The position numbers and the translations under genes are program-made. The notes under the pieces are model-generated. The model had not been told where the DNA came from. It made no database searches and was given only the letters and a program-made list of their open reading frames with translations. From a virus: a DNA stretch of 45,771 bases. The DNA is taken from IMG/VR virus record IMGVR_UViG_3300035183_000132, positions 1 to 45,771 of that record; one strand, 5' to 3'. Below are positions 8,435-16,597 of this stretch, piece after piece. How positions within the stretch are numbered: position 1 is the stretch's first letter; each line of letters begins with the position of its first letter.

Positions 8435-8821
8435 ATGAGCCTGCAACTCGACAAAGATGCACGCCCTAGTGAAGCTGGGTCGTTCTTCCTGAGTGCTGTA
8501 GTACCCACGGTACTGTCACACCGTGACTGGCGTTGGCTCCGCTGGACACGTTGGGCGGTGCCCACACGTTCCGGCGATGAGGGTCGATTCACGTCTGTGT
8601 GGCTGTTCGGTCACATTCAGGGCTACTGGGGCGATGCGAAGCATGATGCCACTCGGACGACTATGTATCAGTCTGGGCAACTCGACAATGGTGATGAGGT
8701 ACAGTACATGCCCATCAGTGGGTATCGTGTCTACACGGACAAGCTCAGTGAACGGCTTGCCTTCAGGTGGCGCACCGCTGGCCCCTCGCCCGTTGATGAG
8801 CGCAACATGGGTGGGTCGTAA
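8435..8821 (+). CDS. Hypothetical structural protein, 128 aa
   Basis: A 128-residue protein rich in Trp and Arg (HRDWRWLRWTRWAV at about residues 30-43). The start has GGAG spaced eight bases upstream. The TAA stop overlaps the ATG of the lectin-like gene by one base, so the two are coupled. No family is recognised. Co-transcription with the lectin-like and fibre genes suggests a part of the receptor-binding or head-fibre apparatus. Confidence 0.6.
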   Translation: MSLQLDKDARPSEAGSFFLSAVVPTVLSHRDWRWLRWTRWAVPTRSGDEGRFTSVWLFGHIQGYWGDAKHDATRTTMYQSGQLDNGDEVQYMPISGYRVYTDKLSERLAFRWRTAGPSPVDERNMGGS

Positions 8822-9576
8822 TGGCCTGTGTCATCACGAATGATGGTTCATCGTTGAACGGGCTGGTACGTTCGACCGGTGCATCTGGACTACCAGGGTA
8901 TGACATTACCGTAACGTGGCAGATGCAGTTCACCAACGTGGACCCAAGCCGGTACAGTACCTACGTGACACACGGCCCCAACACCTTCAATCTCACCAAC
9001 AATTACTGGGTTGCCTTCAAAGGCATCAGTCCTACGAATGTTGTGGCTATCGGTTCGGACGGTGATGACACGTACCACGCATCGTTCGTCCCCACAGTAG
9101 GCCCGTGGTATCAGATGGCTTTCCGCCGCCGTAGCACAGGTGGATCAAACCGAGAGCAGTTATTCTACCCAAACCTTGGCAATGACACGAGCATCGTCGT
9201 ATCTCGTCCTGATACGGACGGCGAGAACCTCACTTCCGATCTCGTATTCGCCATTGGCTACTCACCGTGGATCGGTGGCGAAGGGATGGAGGGCAAAGTC
9301 AGGGCGGTCAAGGTATTCACCAGCGTGCTGACGCTGACGCAGATGGTCAACGAGTCTGCGTATGCCAATGTATATGATCCCTCGCTGGCATCATCCCTAT
9401 GGGGTAGGTGGAATCTCAACAGTGATGGCACTGACCAGTCTGGTAATGCACGACATCTATCTGCCAACGGCACCGTCAGCTTCGATAACCAACCCGCTCC
9501 AGAGTTCAGCGGTGGTGGTCCGTTATTTTGTAAACTTATCAACAACCCACTAATTGCAGGTAGGCTCGCCCTATGA
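8821..9576 (+). CDS. LamG/concanavalin-like lectin-domain virion protein
   Basis: This 251-residue protein looks like a single jelly-roll (LamG-like) domain. It begins with strands around YDITVTWQMQFTNV, has a hydrophobic core strand WYQMAFRRRS and the segment GEGMEGKVRAVKVFTSVLT, typical of the last strands of LamG folds in phage structural proteins. It ends with a Cys/Leu-rich tail. Such domains bind glycans on the cell surface. Start and stop both overlap neighbours by a few bases, so it belongs to a coupled fibre module. The fold is inferred from the pattern. Confidence 0.68.
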   Translation: MACVITNDGSSLNGLVRSTGASGLPGYDITVTWQMQFTNVDPSRYSTYVTHGPNTFNLTNNYWVAFKGISPTNVVAIGSDGDDTYHASFVPTVGPWYQMAFRRRSTGGSNREQLFYPNLGNDTSIVVSRPDTDGENLTSDLVFAIGYSPWIGGEGMEGKVRAVKVFTSVLTLTQMVNESAYANVYDPSLASSLWGRWNLNSDGTDQSGNARHLSANGTVSFDNQPAPEFSGGGPLFCKLINNPLIAGRLAL

Positions 9577-10169
9577 TTCAGCCTCTAGGAGATTTTCGCC
9601 CAAACTCCGTCGTTCGATTTAAATGGAATACGGCTGGGGCCAACGGCGCGTCTATCACTCGATCAACGGCTGGAACAATCCGCATCTATAAGGACGACTC
9701 GACCACTGAGCGAACGTCCTCGAACGGTATTACTGATACAGTAAACTTCGATGGAATTACAGGTGTCCATCACTGTACAATTGACTTATCCGACAACACA
9801 GATGCTGGATTCTACTCGGCTGGTAGTGACTACTTTGTCGTCTTGGTTGGCGCAGTCATTGACGGGCAGACTGTGAATGCGACGCTGGCACAGTTCTCCA
9901 TCGGCAAACTACCTGAATCGAGACTCAGCGTTCGCGGCGTCGTTGGAACAGGCTCGACAACCACGAGCATTGTGACGAGCAGCTTGACGCCCTCGGTGAG
10001 CGCTGCCGATCAGCTACTGGGTCGCATCGTCATCTTCCACAATAACACGAGTACGCAAGCCTTACGTTCACAAGCCACGCGCATCACGGCGAGTACGGCT
10101 GCTGGCGTACTGACCGTGGATGCACTCACCCATGCACCGGCGAGTGGTGATACGTTTGACATCATCTAG
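9573..10169 (+). CDS. Virion protein with beta-sandwich domain, 198 aa
   Basis: A 198-residue protein starting on the overlapping ATGA of the previous gene. The N-terminal part (FRPNSVVRFKWNTAGANG, later AGSDYFVVLVGAVIDGQTV) resembles the Ig-like modules found in phage proteins described as minor structural or BppU-like. The C-terminal half is Ser/Thr/Ala-rich with short strands (VGTGSTTTSIVTSS). Likely a fibre- or capsid-associated protein. The specific role is unknown. Confidence 0.6.
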   Translation: MIQPLGDFRPNSVVRFKWNTAGANGASITRSTAGTIRIYKDDSTTERTSSNGITDTVNFDGITGVHHCTIDLSDNTDAGFYSAGSDYFVVLVGAVIDGQTVNATLAQFSIGKLPESRLSVRGVVGTGSTTTSIVTSSLTPSVSAADQLLGRIVIFHNNTSTQALRSQATRITASTAAGVLTVDALTHAPASGDTFDII

Positions 10170-10177
10170 GTGGAACA

Positions 10178-10966
10178 ATGGCTGGTGATCTCAAGATTAG
10201 TGAACTACCAACTGATGTTGTCACTCTAGCAAATGGTGACAAGTTCGCTGTCGCAGATGCGAGTGACCTGAGTGCTGATGCGTACTGCACGGCTGCTGAG
10301 ATCAAGACCTACGTCAATACGGCACCAGTGTGGGCAGCTGGCAGTGCTACTGCTGGGACATGGCCCAAGCAGACCAGCGGTACGCTGCTCACGACGCCAG
10401 AAGCAGGTGCCCGCGAGTACAACGGCAGCTTCTACGCTACGCCAAACAACGGTAACAGAGGCGTGGAGCGCGTCGAGCACTATGTCCGGCTCATGGCAGA
10501 CTACACGTTGGCGAATCAGACCGCTGCTCAAAAACTGTTCAATGCCACACCTAACGGAGCGCTTACGCTTCCCACGGGCCTTTACTTCTTCGACATGCTC
10601 CTGTCGATCAGCGGTATGTCGTCAACTAGCGGGAACGCGCAGATTCAGTTAGTGGGCGCTGGCACCGCCGTGGTAGACCAACCCCTGTGGTATAACGTCG
10701 GCGTTGACGGCGCAATAAACACTGCCGCTACGCAGACCGGCTCAACATCGAACGCCGCTAACTCACCGGCAAACATCGTCACGGCCGGAACTGGAACAGC
10801 CCTACAGGTTTCAATACGTGGCTCGTTCCGGGTGACGACAGCAGGGACGATCATCCCGTCTATCGCGCAAACGAACGCCGCAGCCGCAGTGGTTGCTACA
10901 GGTTCGTACTTCCGATGCTGGCGTGCCGGTGGGACAACGGATAACGTACTAGGTGCGTGGAGCTAA
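10178..10966 (+). CDS. Tail-fibre-like protein, 262 aa
   Basis: The 262-residue protein starts with DLKISELPTDVVTLANGDKF, a pattern common at the N-terminus of phage fibre and tail-spike-associated proteins (KISELP then a short strand-turn). The remainder is an Ala/Thr/Ser-rich beta-structured region without Cys clusters. The ribosome site is AGGTGG. Its place in the lectin/Ig-like cluster supports a surface-exposed receptor-binding or decoration role. Confidence 0.65.
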   Translation: MAGDLKISELPTDVVTLANGDKFAVADASDLSADAYCTAAEIKTYVNTAPVWAAGSATAGTWPKQTSGTLLTTPEAGAREYNGSFYATPNNGNRGVERVEHYVRLMADYTLANQTAAQKLFNATPNGALTLPTGLYFFDMLLSISGMSSTSGNAQIQLVGAGTAVVDQPLWYNVGVDGAINTAATQTGSTSNAANSPANIVTAGTGTALQVSIRGSFRVTTAGTIIPSIAQTNAAAAVVATGSYFRCWRAGGTTDNVLGAWS

Positions 10967-10969
10967 TTA

Positions 10970-11191
10970 GTGGCTACGTACATTAGCATACAGTCCGGTA
11001 CCGGACGCATCCGAGTTCAGTCTGGAACAGGCAATATCCTGTTACAGAGTAACTCTGCCCCACGCACCGGTGGGCCATTCACCCAGTTTAGGTCGTGGAT
11101 GGTCACGGGCATGCGCTACGGGAGCTTCGCCGGCCGTGGTAGTGCTCCGCCAAGCAAGGTGCAACGCTTGATGTTCCTTGGAGTAGGTTGA
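10970..11191 (+). CDS. Short fibre-associated protein, 73 aa
   Basis: A GTG start at 10970, four bases after the previous stop, opens a 73-residue frame. It contains a repeat-like strand unit (SGTGRIRVQSGTGNILLQS) followed by a Gly/Arg-rich end. The TGA stop overlaps the next ATG. No family is recognised. The GTG start lacks a strong ribosome site, so it is probably translated by coupling. Confidence 0.5.
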   Translation: MATYISIQSGTGRIRVQSGTGNILLQSNSAPRTGGPFTQFRSWMVTGMRYGSFAGRGSAPPSKVQRLMFLGVG

Positions 11192-11340
11192 TGGTTGTCT
11201 TTCTACCTAACTTAGGTATGGGTGCCAGCCCCACGGTTGCTGCTGCTGGTGGTGGACCACACCTGTTGATGCTCATGAACGTTGGTCGCATGTGGTGGCT
11301 ACCTGTCGTATCATTCGTGAAGGAGTGGTTACATGGCTGA
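11191..11340 (+). CDS. Small hydrophobic protein, 49 aa
   Basis: ATG 11191 overlaps the previous stop by one base, and the 49-residue frame ends at 11340, overlapping the start of the next gene (11333) by eight bases. The product is hydrophobic with a Gly/Ala-rich centre (SPTVAAAGGGPHLLMLM, then MWWLPVVSF). Coupled starts and stops on both sides support translation. A membrane or virion-packing role is possible but unproven. Confidence 0.5.
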   Translation: MVVFLPNLGMGASPTVAAAGGGPHLLMLMNVGRMWWLPVVSFVKEWLHG

Positions 11341-12655
11341 TAACATAGTTCTGAATGCTGGCTCAGGTGGAGCAACCATTGCTACGGATGATGATGGTAC
11401 TGCACACCACCAGTATGTCAAGATAGAGTTTGGTGCCGATAACACGTTCACCAAGGTCACAGCGACACAGGGCTTGCCCACGGACCCACTTGACCGTGCT
11501 ACACGTGACATGGGCAAGATTGACATTGCCATGGGTCAGGCGGCACACGATGCAGCTGGTGCAGCCTTCGACCCTGTGGCAGTTGGTGGCTACGCTAGTG
11601 CTACCGCACCGACGGCTGTCAGTGCAGACGGTGACATCTGTCGTCTCTGGGTGACACCCAGTGGTGCTGTCAACGTTGCTGATGGTGGTGGGTCACTTAC
11701 TGTTGATGGTACAGTAAGTGTTAGTGGTACTGTAGATACTGAGTTGACCACGGCTGACCTCGACACGGGTGCCGGTACTGATACACGGGCAGTCGTCGGC
11801 CTCGTCTACGGTGCGAACGGTGGTGGTGTCCTGGTGTCGACCACCAACCCGCTGCCTGTGGGAGACAATGGTGGGTCATTGACTGTCGATGGTACAGTCA
11901 GTGTTTCAGGTCAGGTTGACACCGAGCTTACAACTGCTGATCTTGACACAGGTGCAGGGACAGACACCAGGGCTGTTGTAGGTCTGGTCTATGGGGCCAA
12001 TGGTGGTGGTGTACTTGTCTCCACAACCAACCCACTTCCTGTCGGTGATAACGGTGGCTCCCTCACGGTGGACAATGGTGGTACCTTCGCTGTCCAGGAG
12101 AGTGGTGCTGCCCTCACAGCCTTACAGAAGATCGATGATCCTGTCTTTGTCGATAAGACAACCTTCACACCGGGTACCTCATCTGTATCCATGACTGGGT
12201 TTACTGTCGATGAGGTGGCCACAGACAATGCAAGTGAAGGTCAAGCGGCAGCCGCACGCATCACACCTGATCGGAAGCTCATCGTCACCCCACAGCCGCA
12301 CACTGCCGGTGGGTTGAGCATCTTCCGTAGCCTGGACCTTGATGAGACCGAGGAGGATGTCAAGACCTCACCAGGGTGTGTCTACGGTGTGTGGGTCACC
12401 AACACTGCTACCACCACACGGTGGGTCAAGTTCTACAACGACACGGCTGCCAACGTCGTGGTAGGTACGACGACACCCGTCATCACCTTCGGTGTACCAG
12501 GTAACACGTCAGATGACATCTCCGGTGTGTTCGCATCCACACATGGTATCCAGTTCTCCACAGCCATCTGCGTAGCTGCAACAACCGGCGTGGCGGACAA
12601 CGACACTGGTGCCCCTGCTAACAACGATGTCATCATCAACATCTTCTACAAGTAG
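11333..12655 (+). CDS. Repeat-containing virion structural protein, 440 aa
   Basis: This 440-residue protein has a helical/strand N-terminus, then two tandem 61-residue repeats (residues 119-179 and 180-240) starting with GGSLTVDGTVSVSG, then a short third start (GGSLTVD). After the repeats comes a compact strand-rich C-terminal domain (RWVKFYNDTAANVVVGTTTP). The repeats differ at one residue only, yet about two thirds of their codons differ synonymously. This class of protein is common in head-decoration or tail positions in metagenomic podoviruses. No specific family name can be given. Confidence 0.65.
   Translation: MADNIVLNAGSGGATIATDDDGTAHHQYVKIEFGADNTFTKVTATQGLPTDPLDRATRDMGKIDIAMGQAAHDAAGAAFDPVAVGGYASATAPTAVSADGDICRLWVTPSGAVNVADGGGSLTVDGTVSVSGTVDTELTTADLDTGAGTDTRAVVGLVYGANGGGVLVSTTNPLPVGDNGGSLTVDGTVSVSGQVDTELTTADLDTGAGTDTRAVVGLVYGANGGGVLVSTTNPLPVGDNGGSLTVDNGGTFAVQESGAALTALQKIDDPVFVDKTTFTPGTSSVSMTGFTVDEVATDNASEGQAAAARITPDRKLIVTPQPHTAGGLSIFRSLDLDETEEDVKTSPGCVYGVWVTNTATTTRWVKFYNDTAANVVVGTTTPVITFGVPGNTSDDISGVFASTHGIQFSTAICVAATTGVADNDTGAPANNDVIINIFYK
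11687..12052 (+). repeat. Tandem 61-codon repeat, two copies
   Basis: Copy 1 is 11687-11869 and copy 2 is 11870-12052. A third truncated start is at 12053. At protein level only one residue differs (Thr to Gln at repeat position 15). At DNA level, counting by eye, 39 of 61 codons have synonymous changes. The duplication is therefore old or repeatedly recoded while the protein was strictly conserved. Confidence 0.9.
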
Positions 12656-12662
12656 GTCACTC

Positions 12663-13010
12663 ATGTTCACCAACATCTACCCCAATGTCAAGGCCCGTAC
12701 CTTTTGGGAACGACTCAAGATCGCCTGGCGTATCTTGTATCACGGTGAGTACTTCCCTGCCCCATATGCGTGGTACGAGAAACTGGTCCCAATCGTGAGT
12801 AGTGAGTACTCCCATTTCGCCGAAATGGCTGTCGATAAAACCGAACGGGAGTACGGACCAGGTGTTGGGACACAGCCCATCAAGCTGTCCGAAGCGAGAC
12901 AGTGGATGCGGCACTATGCCCGCGAAGCGGGACACACCGGGGACATTCAACCGTGGCTGGCAAACTTCCTCATAGAGTGGTGGGTCGCTCGACGCAAGGG
13001 CCGGTTCTGA
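12663..13010 (+). CDS. Hypothetical protein, 115 aa
   Basis: A 115-residue protein starting at ATG 12663. An in-frame GTG at 12609 lies inside the preceding gene and has no ribosome site. It is rich in aromatic residues (WERLKIAWRILYHGEYFPAPYAW split over residues 15-37) and ends in a basic tail (WWVARRKGRF). No family is recognised. It sits between structural genes and is probably a minor virion or assembly protein. Confidence 0.6.
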   Translation: MFTNIYPNVKARTFWERLKIAWRILYHGEYFPAPYAWYEKLVPIVSSEYSHFAEMAVDKTEREYGPGVGTQPIKLSEARQWMRHYAREAGHTGDIQPWLANFLIEWWVARRKGRF

Positions 13011-13026
13011 GGTAAAGGAGATACTC

Positions 13027-13350
13027 ATGGCAAGTGGGATGAATAAGTATTCCGCGCAAGTCAATGCGACTGCGGCAACTGTTAGTGTAGTTCCTGTCAA
13101 TCTCATTAGTATAACCCTCCTTAATACGACTGGGGCCATTGCCTACTTACAGATGTTCTTCAAGAGTTCTGGTGTGACGGTGGGGACGACGACACCAGAT
13201 ATGGTGATTCCGCTTCCTGCGAGTGGTGGTGTTTCCATCTCCATCCCAGATGGATGGTGGCTTGGTGGCACAGGCTTGATTATCGCTGGCACCACGACAC
13301 GCACAGGCAACACTGGTGCTGCAATCGATGTGGCACTGGTCATGGGGTAA
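13027..13350 (+). CDS. Small beta-rich structural protein, 107 aa
   Basis: The 107-residue protein has an AAAGGAG ribosome site. It is made of short hydrophobic strands (VSVVPVNLISITLLN, then GVSISIPDGWWLGG) ending in AAIDVALVMG. The size and pattern resemble phage head-decoration or stabilisation proteins. The stop codon directly abuts the next gene. Function is inferred only. Confidence 0.6.
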   Translation: MASGMNKYSAQVNATAATVSVVPVNLISITLLNTTGAIAYLQMFFKSSGVTVGTTTPDMVIPLPASGGVSISIPDGWWLGGTGLIIAGTTTRTGNTGAAIDVALVMG

Positions 13351-13353
13351 GTG

Positions 13354-14247
13354 ATGCCTATTCCGTCTAATCCTACAGTGGCAGATATTGTGACGGATGG
13401 TCTCAAGCATGGTGGACGTGTCAATCCGACTGCTGCTGATATTACCAACGCCTCGAACATACAGTTCCAACAAGTCAAGTCTGACATCTACCTCAAGGCT
13501 CCACGCCATAGCTCACTGTTGACACAGGCTGCCATCCCAACTGTGGTTGGCGTGAGCCGCTACAACTGGCCTACTAACTGTGAGGCCATACGGTCTGTCC
13601 AGCTGATTGATGCGGCACAGTATGGGTCTTGGCGTGGCACAGCGCAGGGTGGTGGAGCGAACTATATCACGCTGGCATCTGGGTTTGATGAAGACCCCAC
13701 GAACATTATCGGCAGGTTTGTCTTCATCACAGGCGGTACTGGGCAGGGACAGTTTGGTCAGTGTGTGTCCTACAACAACAGTACCAAGGTATTTACCATT
13801 GAGGGTAACTGGTCCTCCTTGGACAACACATGGGTCAACCCGAATAGCACCAGTGTGTATCTCGTCGAGACACAACGCTTCAAGCTCTTTGACTACAGCA
13901 AGCCCGTTGACTGGGACACGATTGTGGCACCCTTTGCCAAGCAGATACCCTCGATGGCAACGGTTGTCGGACGACAACTCTGGCTCAACCACGCTCCTGA
14001 TCGTGTCTATGTCCTGTTCATCGACTACTGGCAGGCCCTCGATAAGCTTGATGAGACCTCCACACTCTTTACTGACCATCTCCGTAAGTTCCGTAGCCTG
14101 TGGACACAGGGTGTTGCCGTCAAGATCATGCAACGCTATGATGAGGACAGATACGGGATGGAGATGGGTATCTACAATGCCATGCTTGACCTCTATGGCA
14201 GCGAAGCCAGTGCCGTTGGTCAAGTCACCTTCCGTGATATTATCTAA
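13354..14247 (+). CDS. Head-tail adaptor-like protein, 297 aa
   Basis: The 297-residue protein (ATG 13354; GTG 13351 is an alternative) has an N-terminal helical segment containing VADIVTDGLKHGG, then a Gly-rich strand region, and C-terminal helices with many acidic and aromatic residues (FRSLWTQGVAVKIMQRYDED). It lies two bases before the gp10-like gene, the place where P22-like phages encode the gp4 adaptor. Its size is larger than P22 gp4, so the homology is uncertain. A neck or adaptor role is inferred from order. Confidence 0.6.
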   Translation: MPIPSNPTVADIVTDGLKHGGRVNPTAADITNASNIQFQQVKSDIYLKAPRHSSLLTQAAIPTVVGVSRYNWPTNCEAIRSVQLIDAAQYGSWRGTAQGGGANYITLASGFDEDPTNIIGRFVFITGGTGQGQFGQCVSYNNSTKVFTIEGNWSSLDNTWVNPNSTSVYLVETQRFKLFDYSKPVDWDTIVAPFAKQIPSMATVVGRQLWLNHAPDRVYVLFIDYWQALDKLDETSTLFTDHLRKFRSLWTQGVAVKIMQRYDEDRYGMEMGIYNAMLDLYGSEASAVGQVTFRDII

Positions 14248-14249
14248 CT

Positions 14250-15671
14250 ATGTCTCTACGTCGAGCAGTACCTGAACAAGAAGCACAGTATGAGGACCCC
14301 ATACTTGGTGTCAACCTCCGTTCCTCACAGGAGGACCTTCGACCAGGTGAGTCACCATTGATGCAGAATTGCATCTACCTTGGTGGGGTACGTAATAGGA
14401 CTGGGAGCCAGAGACTCAACTCCACCGCCCTAGCAACAAATCTGCGTATACGCGGTGGACATAAGTTCTACTACGGTGGTAGTGCCCCGACGAAGAAGCG
14501 TCTCATTGCGTATGGCACCAAGGTGTCTGTCTTGTCAGATACTGGTGTTGAGACGGTGTTGACCAGTGGGATGACCAACGATAAGGATACGCAGTTCCTC
14601 ACTTGGTCTATTACTGATAGAGTCTATATCTGTAATGGTGTAGATACCATACACCAGTACGACGGAGCGACGTACAGCGCAGTTGCTGGGACCGCCATTC
14701 CCGTTGCACGGTGGCTTGCACCTATTGCCGATAGACTCATGGCTATCACTGAGGCAGGCATCGAGCGGTGCAACCCACGTGATCCCACTGTATGGTCTGC
14801 CAACTCAAGCTGGGCTACGCTTCGTCCCTCCCGCGTGGGTTTGTTCACATGTATACACCCCGTGAGCCTACGTGGCCTGGACTCGATCAACTCAGGCTTG
14901 TTGGCATTCCAGCCCAATAGCTATTACCTGATTACAGGTACTAACTTCGGGGACAATGTTGCTGCAACTTCACCACCCACTGGTGAGGACAGCCGTATAC
15001 AGCTACTGGACTCCGCAGTTGGGACCAGTAGTCCATACAGTGTAGTTAGCATACCAGGTGTCGGTACGGCTTGGTTCACGTCTGATTTCAATGTGTACCT
15101 ACTGCCCGAAGGCTCCCTCAAAGGGATGTACATCGGGGATAAGCTCAAGAGCACCGGTGCCACGGTTGGGCTTGAGAGTACAGCCAACAACTTCCTAGAC
15201 CAGGTATGGATGGCCTACTTTGACCGCTTTCTCATGCTTGGCATCCCGACAGGTGCTGACTCATACACGACTGTACAGTACTGGATGGACCTCTACTCAT
15301 GGGTCCTCTACCCAGATCGTGGTCCCGTGTGGTATGGACCCATGACAGGGCAGAGCCTCAGTCGTGTGTGGGTCGAGAACCAGCAGAGTGACTTTGCCAT
15401 CTACGGTGGTGAGGGTAATCCTGCTAATAATACCTTCGTGTATCAGTTACGTGTACCCTCTAGGTATACTGATGCTGTAGGGTTGAATGATAATCCTGTC
15501 AGTATGATATACCAGACACATTACCCAGGCTTCGGGGCACCCTCTAAGCTCAAGTACCTCCGTAGTGTACACTTTGACTTGTCCTTCTCTTCCGGCTCAC
15601 CCACCTGCAATGTCCTTGACCTTGACGGGACGTTGCTTAGTGGTGCTACGATTAGCTCTGTGAGTAACTGA
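14250..15671 (+). CDS. P22 gp10-like tail nozzle/DNA-stabilisation protein (N-terminal part)
   Basis: This 473-residue protein resembles the gp10-type nozzle or packaged-DNA stabilisation proteins: PILGVNLRSSQEDLRPGES, then NCIYLGGVRNRTGSQRL near the N-terminus, followed by repeated propeller-like strands (RVYICNGVDTIHQYDG). Such proteins close the portal channel after packaging. The frame ends at 15671 in SSVSN, inside what looks like a continuing domain. A further strand-rich frame in the same direction appears at 16240 after an inserted reverse-strand endonuclease gene, so this is probably the larger part of a split gene. Confidence 0.7.
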   Translation: MSLRRAVPEQEAQYEDPILGVNLRSSQEDLRPGESPLMQNCIYLGGVRNRTGSQRLNSTALATNLRIRGGHKFYYGGSAPTKKRLIAYGTKVSVLSDTGVETVLTSGMTNDKDTQFLTWSITDRVYICNGVDTIHQYDGATYSAVAGTAIPVARWLAPIADRLMAITEAGIERCNPRDPTVWSANSSWATLRPSRVGLFTCIHPVSLRGLDSINSGLLAFQPNSYYLITGTNFGDNVAATSPPTGEDSRIQLLDSAVGTSSPYSVVSIPGVGTAWFTSDFNVYLLPEGSLKGMYIGDKLKSTGATVGLESTANNFLDQVWMAYFDRFLMLGIPTGADSYTTVQYWMDLYSWVLYPDRGPVWYGPMTGQSLSRVWVENQQSDFAIYGGEGNPANNTFVYQLRVPSRYTDAVGLNDNPVSMIYQTHYPGFGAPSKLKYLRSVHFDLSFSSGSPTCNVLDLDGTLLSGATISSVSN

Positions 15672-15989
15672 GCGACGCTTGCACTGCAGGAGGGTCAGTA
15701 CACCCTGGACACCCTCGTAGTGCTCAGCATACACATAGTCATGCTTACGCTTACCCTTACGCATGTACCAACATCCCGCCCGCTCGTTGGTGTACTCCTC
15801 TGAGACAACGTGGAACCCCAGTTCACCCAGAAACTGGGTAGCAGTGACCCAACTACCCCACGGAGCACGGATGACCACATCGATCCACCCATGGCTTCCC
15901 GCAGTCCGACAGGCATCGAGGCCCCGCTTCTTGGCCTCGTGGACCATCTCGTACTCTAACCTGCGGCCAGATAAGTAGTTTTTGTTCAT
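15597..15989 (-). CDS. Hjc-like PD-(D/E)XK endonuclease, possible mobile gene
   Basis: The 130-residue protein has the archaeal-type Holliday-junction resolvase pattern: SGRRLEYEMV (E12), RTAGSHGWIDVV (D37) and LLQCKR (Q102, K104). About 60 residues are inserted between the D and QxK motifs, more than usual. The start is at 15989 behind GGAGG with six bases of spacing; ATG 15992 is an alternative. It is the only minus-strand gene inside the late operon and its 3' end overlaps the gp10-like gene by 75 bases, so its last residues are antisense to tail-gene sequence. It may be a free-standing homing-type nuclease. The resolvase fold is inferred from motifs. Confidence 0.68.
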   Translation of the reverse strand: MNKNYLSGRRLEYEMVHEAKKRGLDACRTAGSHGWIDVVIRAPWGSWVTATQFLGELGFHVVSEEYTNERAGCWYMRKGKRKHDYVYAEHYEGVQGVLTLLQCKRRSVTHRANRSTTKQRPVKVKDIAGG

Positions 15990-15992
15990 CAT

Positions 15993-16239
15993 GTACCTCC
16001 TGTCAATCTTGACTAAATCACTGCGTAAACTCTGTAACCCCGCGCCACACAAACACTTTTCCTGTGAATTAGGCCCCAAAATGCCCTACTCAGTAGGCTT
16101 TTTTGAAAAGAAAATTTCCGGTCCATATGAAACTATGGGTCGCCAGTTTTCTCTTCCAAAATGCCCTACTCAGTTGGGTGTTTTTTGCAAAAGAAGGGCA
16201 TTCCTGCGCGAGTCTCGGACCAGCTACGGGGGTGCGTAG
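15993..16239. other. Non-coding insertion region upstream of endonuclease
   Basis: This 247-base stretch holds no gene. It carries the ribosome site of the minus-strand endonuclease (15994-16000), a 19-bp direct repeat (16076-16094 and 16156-16174) and a structured element (16076-16202) related to one at 31.87-32.02 kb. On the plus strand a GGGGGTG possible ribosome site lies at 16228-16234, before ATG 16240. Confidence 0.7.
16076..16202. repeat. Structured repeat element, copy A
   Basis: It contains TGAAAAGAAAATTTCC (16104-16119), identical to 31883-31898, then a small hairpin CCATA/TATGG with a six-base loop, then TTTTCTCTTCC which pairs back with the first block, making a long hairpin. 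It is followed by a second hairpin AATGCCCT (16159-16166) / AGGGCATT (16195-16202). The flanking 19-mer starting CCAAAATGCCC occurs on both sides of the first hairpin. The shared order with copy B suggests a defined RNA or DNA element. Confidence 0.6.
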
Positions 16240-16578
16240 ATGGCCTGTCCACTTTGGGGCGACGGCAGCAAGTGGGGCGACGGGGACCTGTGGTGCCGCC
16301 TCTTTGGCTCCCTGCCCTATGTTACGGAGGTAGATAGGCAGCTACGTAGGTGCTCTGTATCTATACAGTATACAGGTACTTCAAGTATGGTTATAGACCA
16401 TATACACCCCAACATAGACTGGGGACGGAGCCAGCAGGACTACACATATGCTGCTGAGGTAGATCGTGCTACTGGTAATAGGATAAGTATACAGGTAGCA
16501 TACAGTAGTCCACATAGCTTTACTATACACCGTATTGTACCCCAGGTACAGCTTAAGAAGCACCTCCCTGTGGGATAG
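16240..16578 (+). CDS. Possible C-terminal part of split gp10-like tail protein, 112 aa
   Basis: This 112-residue frame begins with ACPLWGDGSKWGDGDLWC, a WGDG strand repeat of the kind seen near the end of phage propeller and nozzle proteins, then has alternating short strands (CSVSIQYTGTSSMVIDHI). An in-frame TAG precedes ATG 16240, and GGGGGTG may act as a ribosome site, so it could be translated as a separate subunit. It lies just downstream of the inserted endonuclease. The interpretation that it once continued the 14250-15671 gene is inference from topology and order. Confidence 0.55.
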   Translation: MACPLWGDGSKWGDGDLWCRLFGSLPYVTEVDRQLRRCSVSIQYTGTSSMVIDHIHPNIDWGRSQQDYTYAAEVDRATGNRISIQVAYSSPHSFTIHRIVPQVQLKKHLPVG

Positions 16579-16597
16579 TGTTACATTGAGGTAACAG

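Noticed and set aside
15672-16239. Group I or group II intron splitting the gp10-like gene
   Set aside because: No convincing group I core (P3/P7) or group II domain V could be seen by eye, and an in-frame TAG precedes the downstream start. A simple insertion with two separate reading frames is the safer reading. A covariance-model search would settle it.
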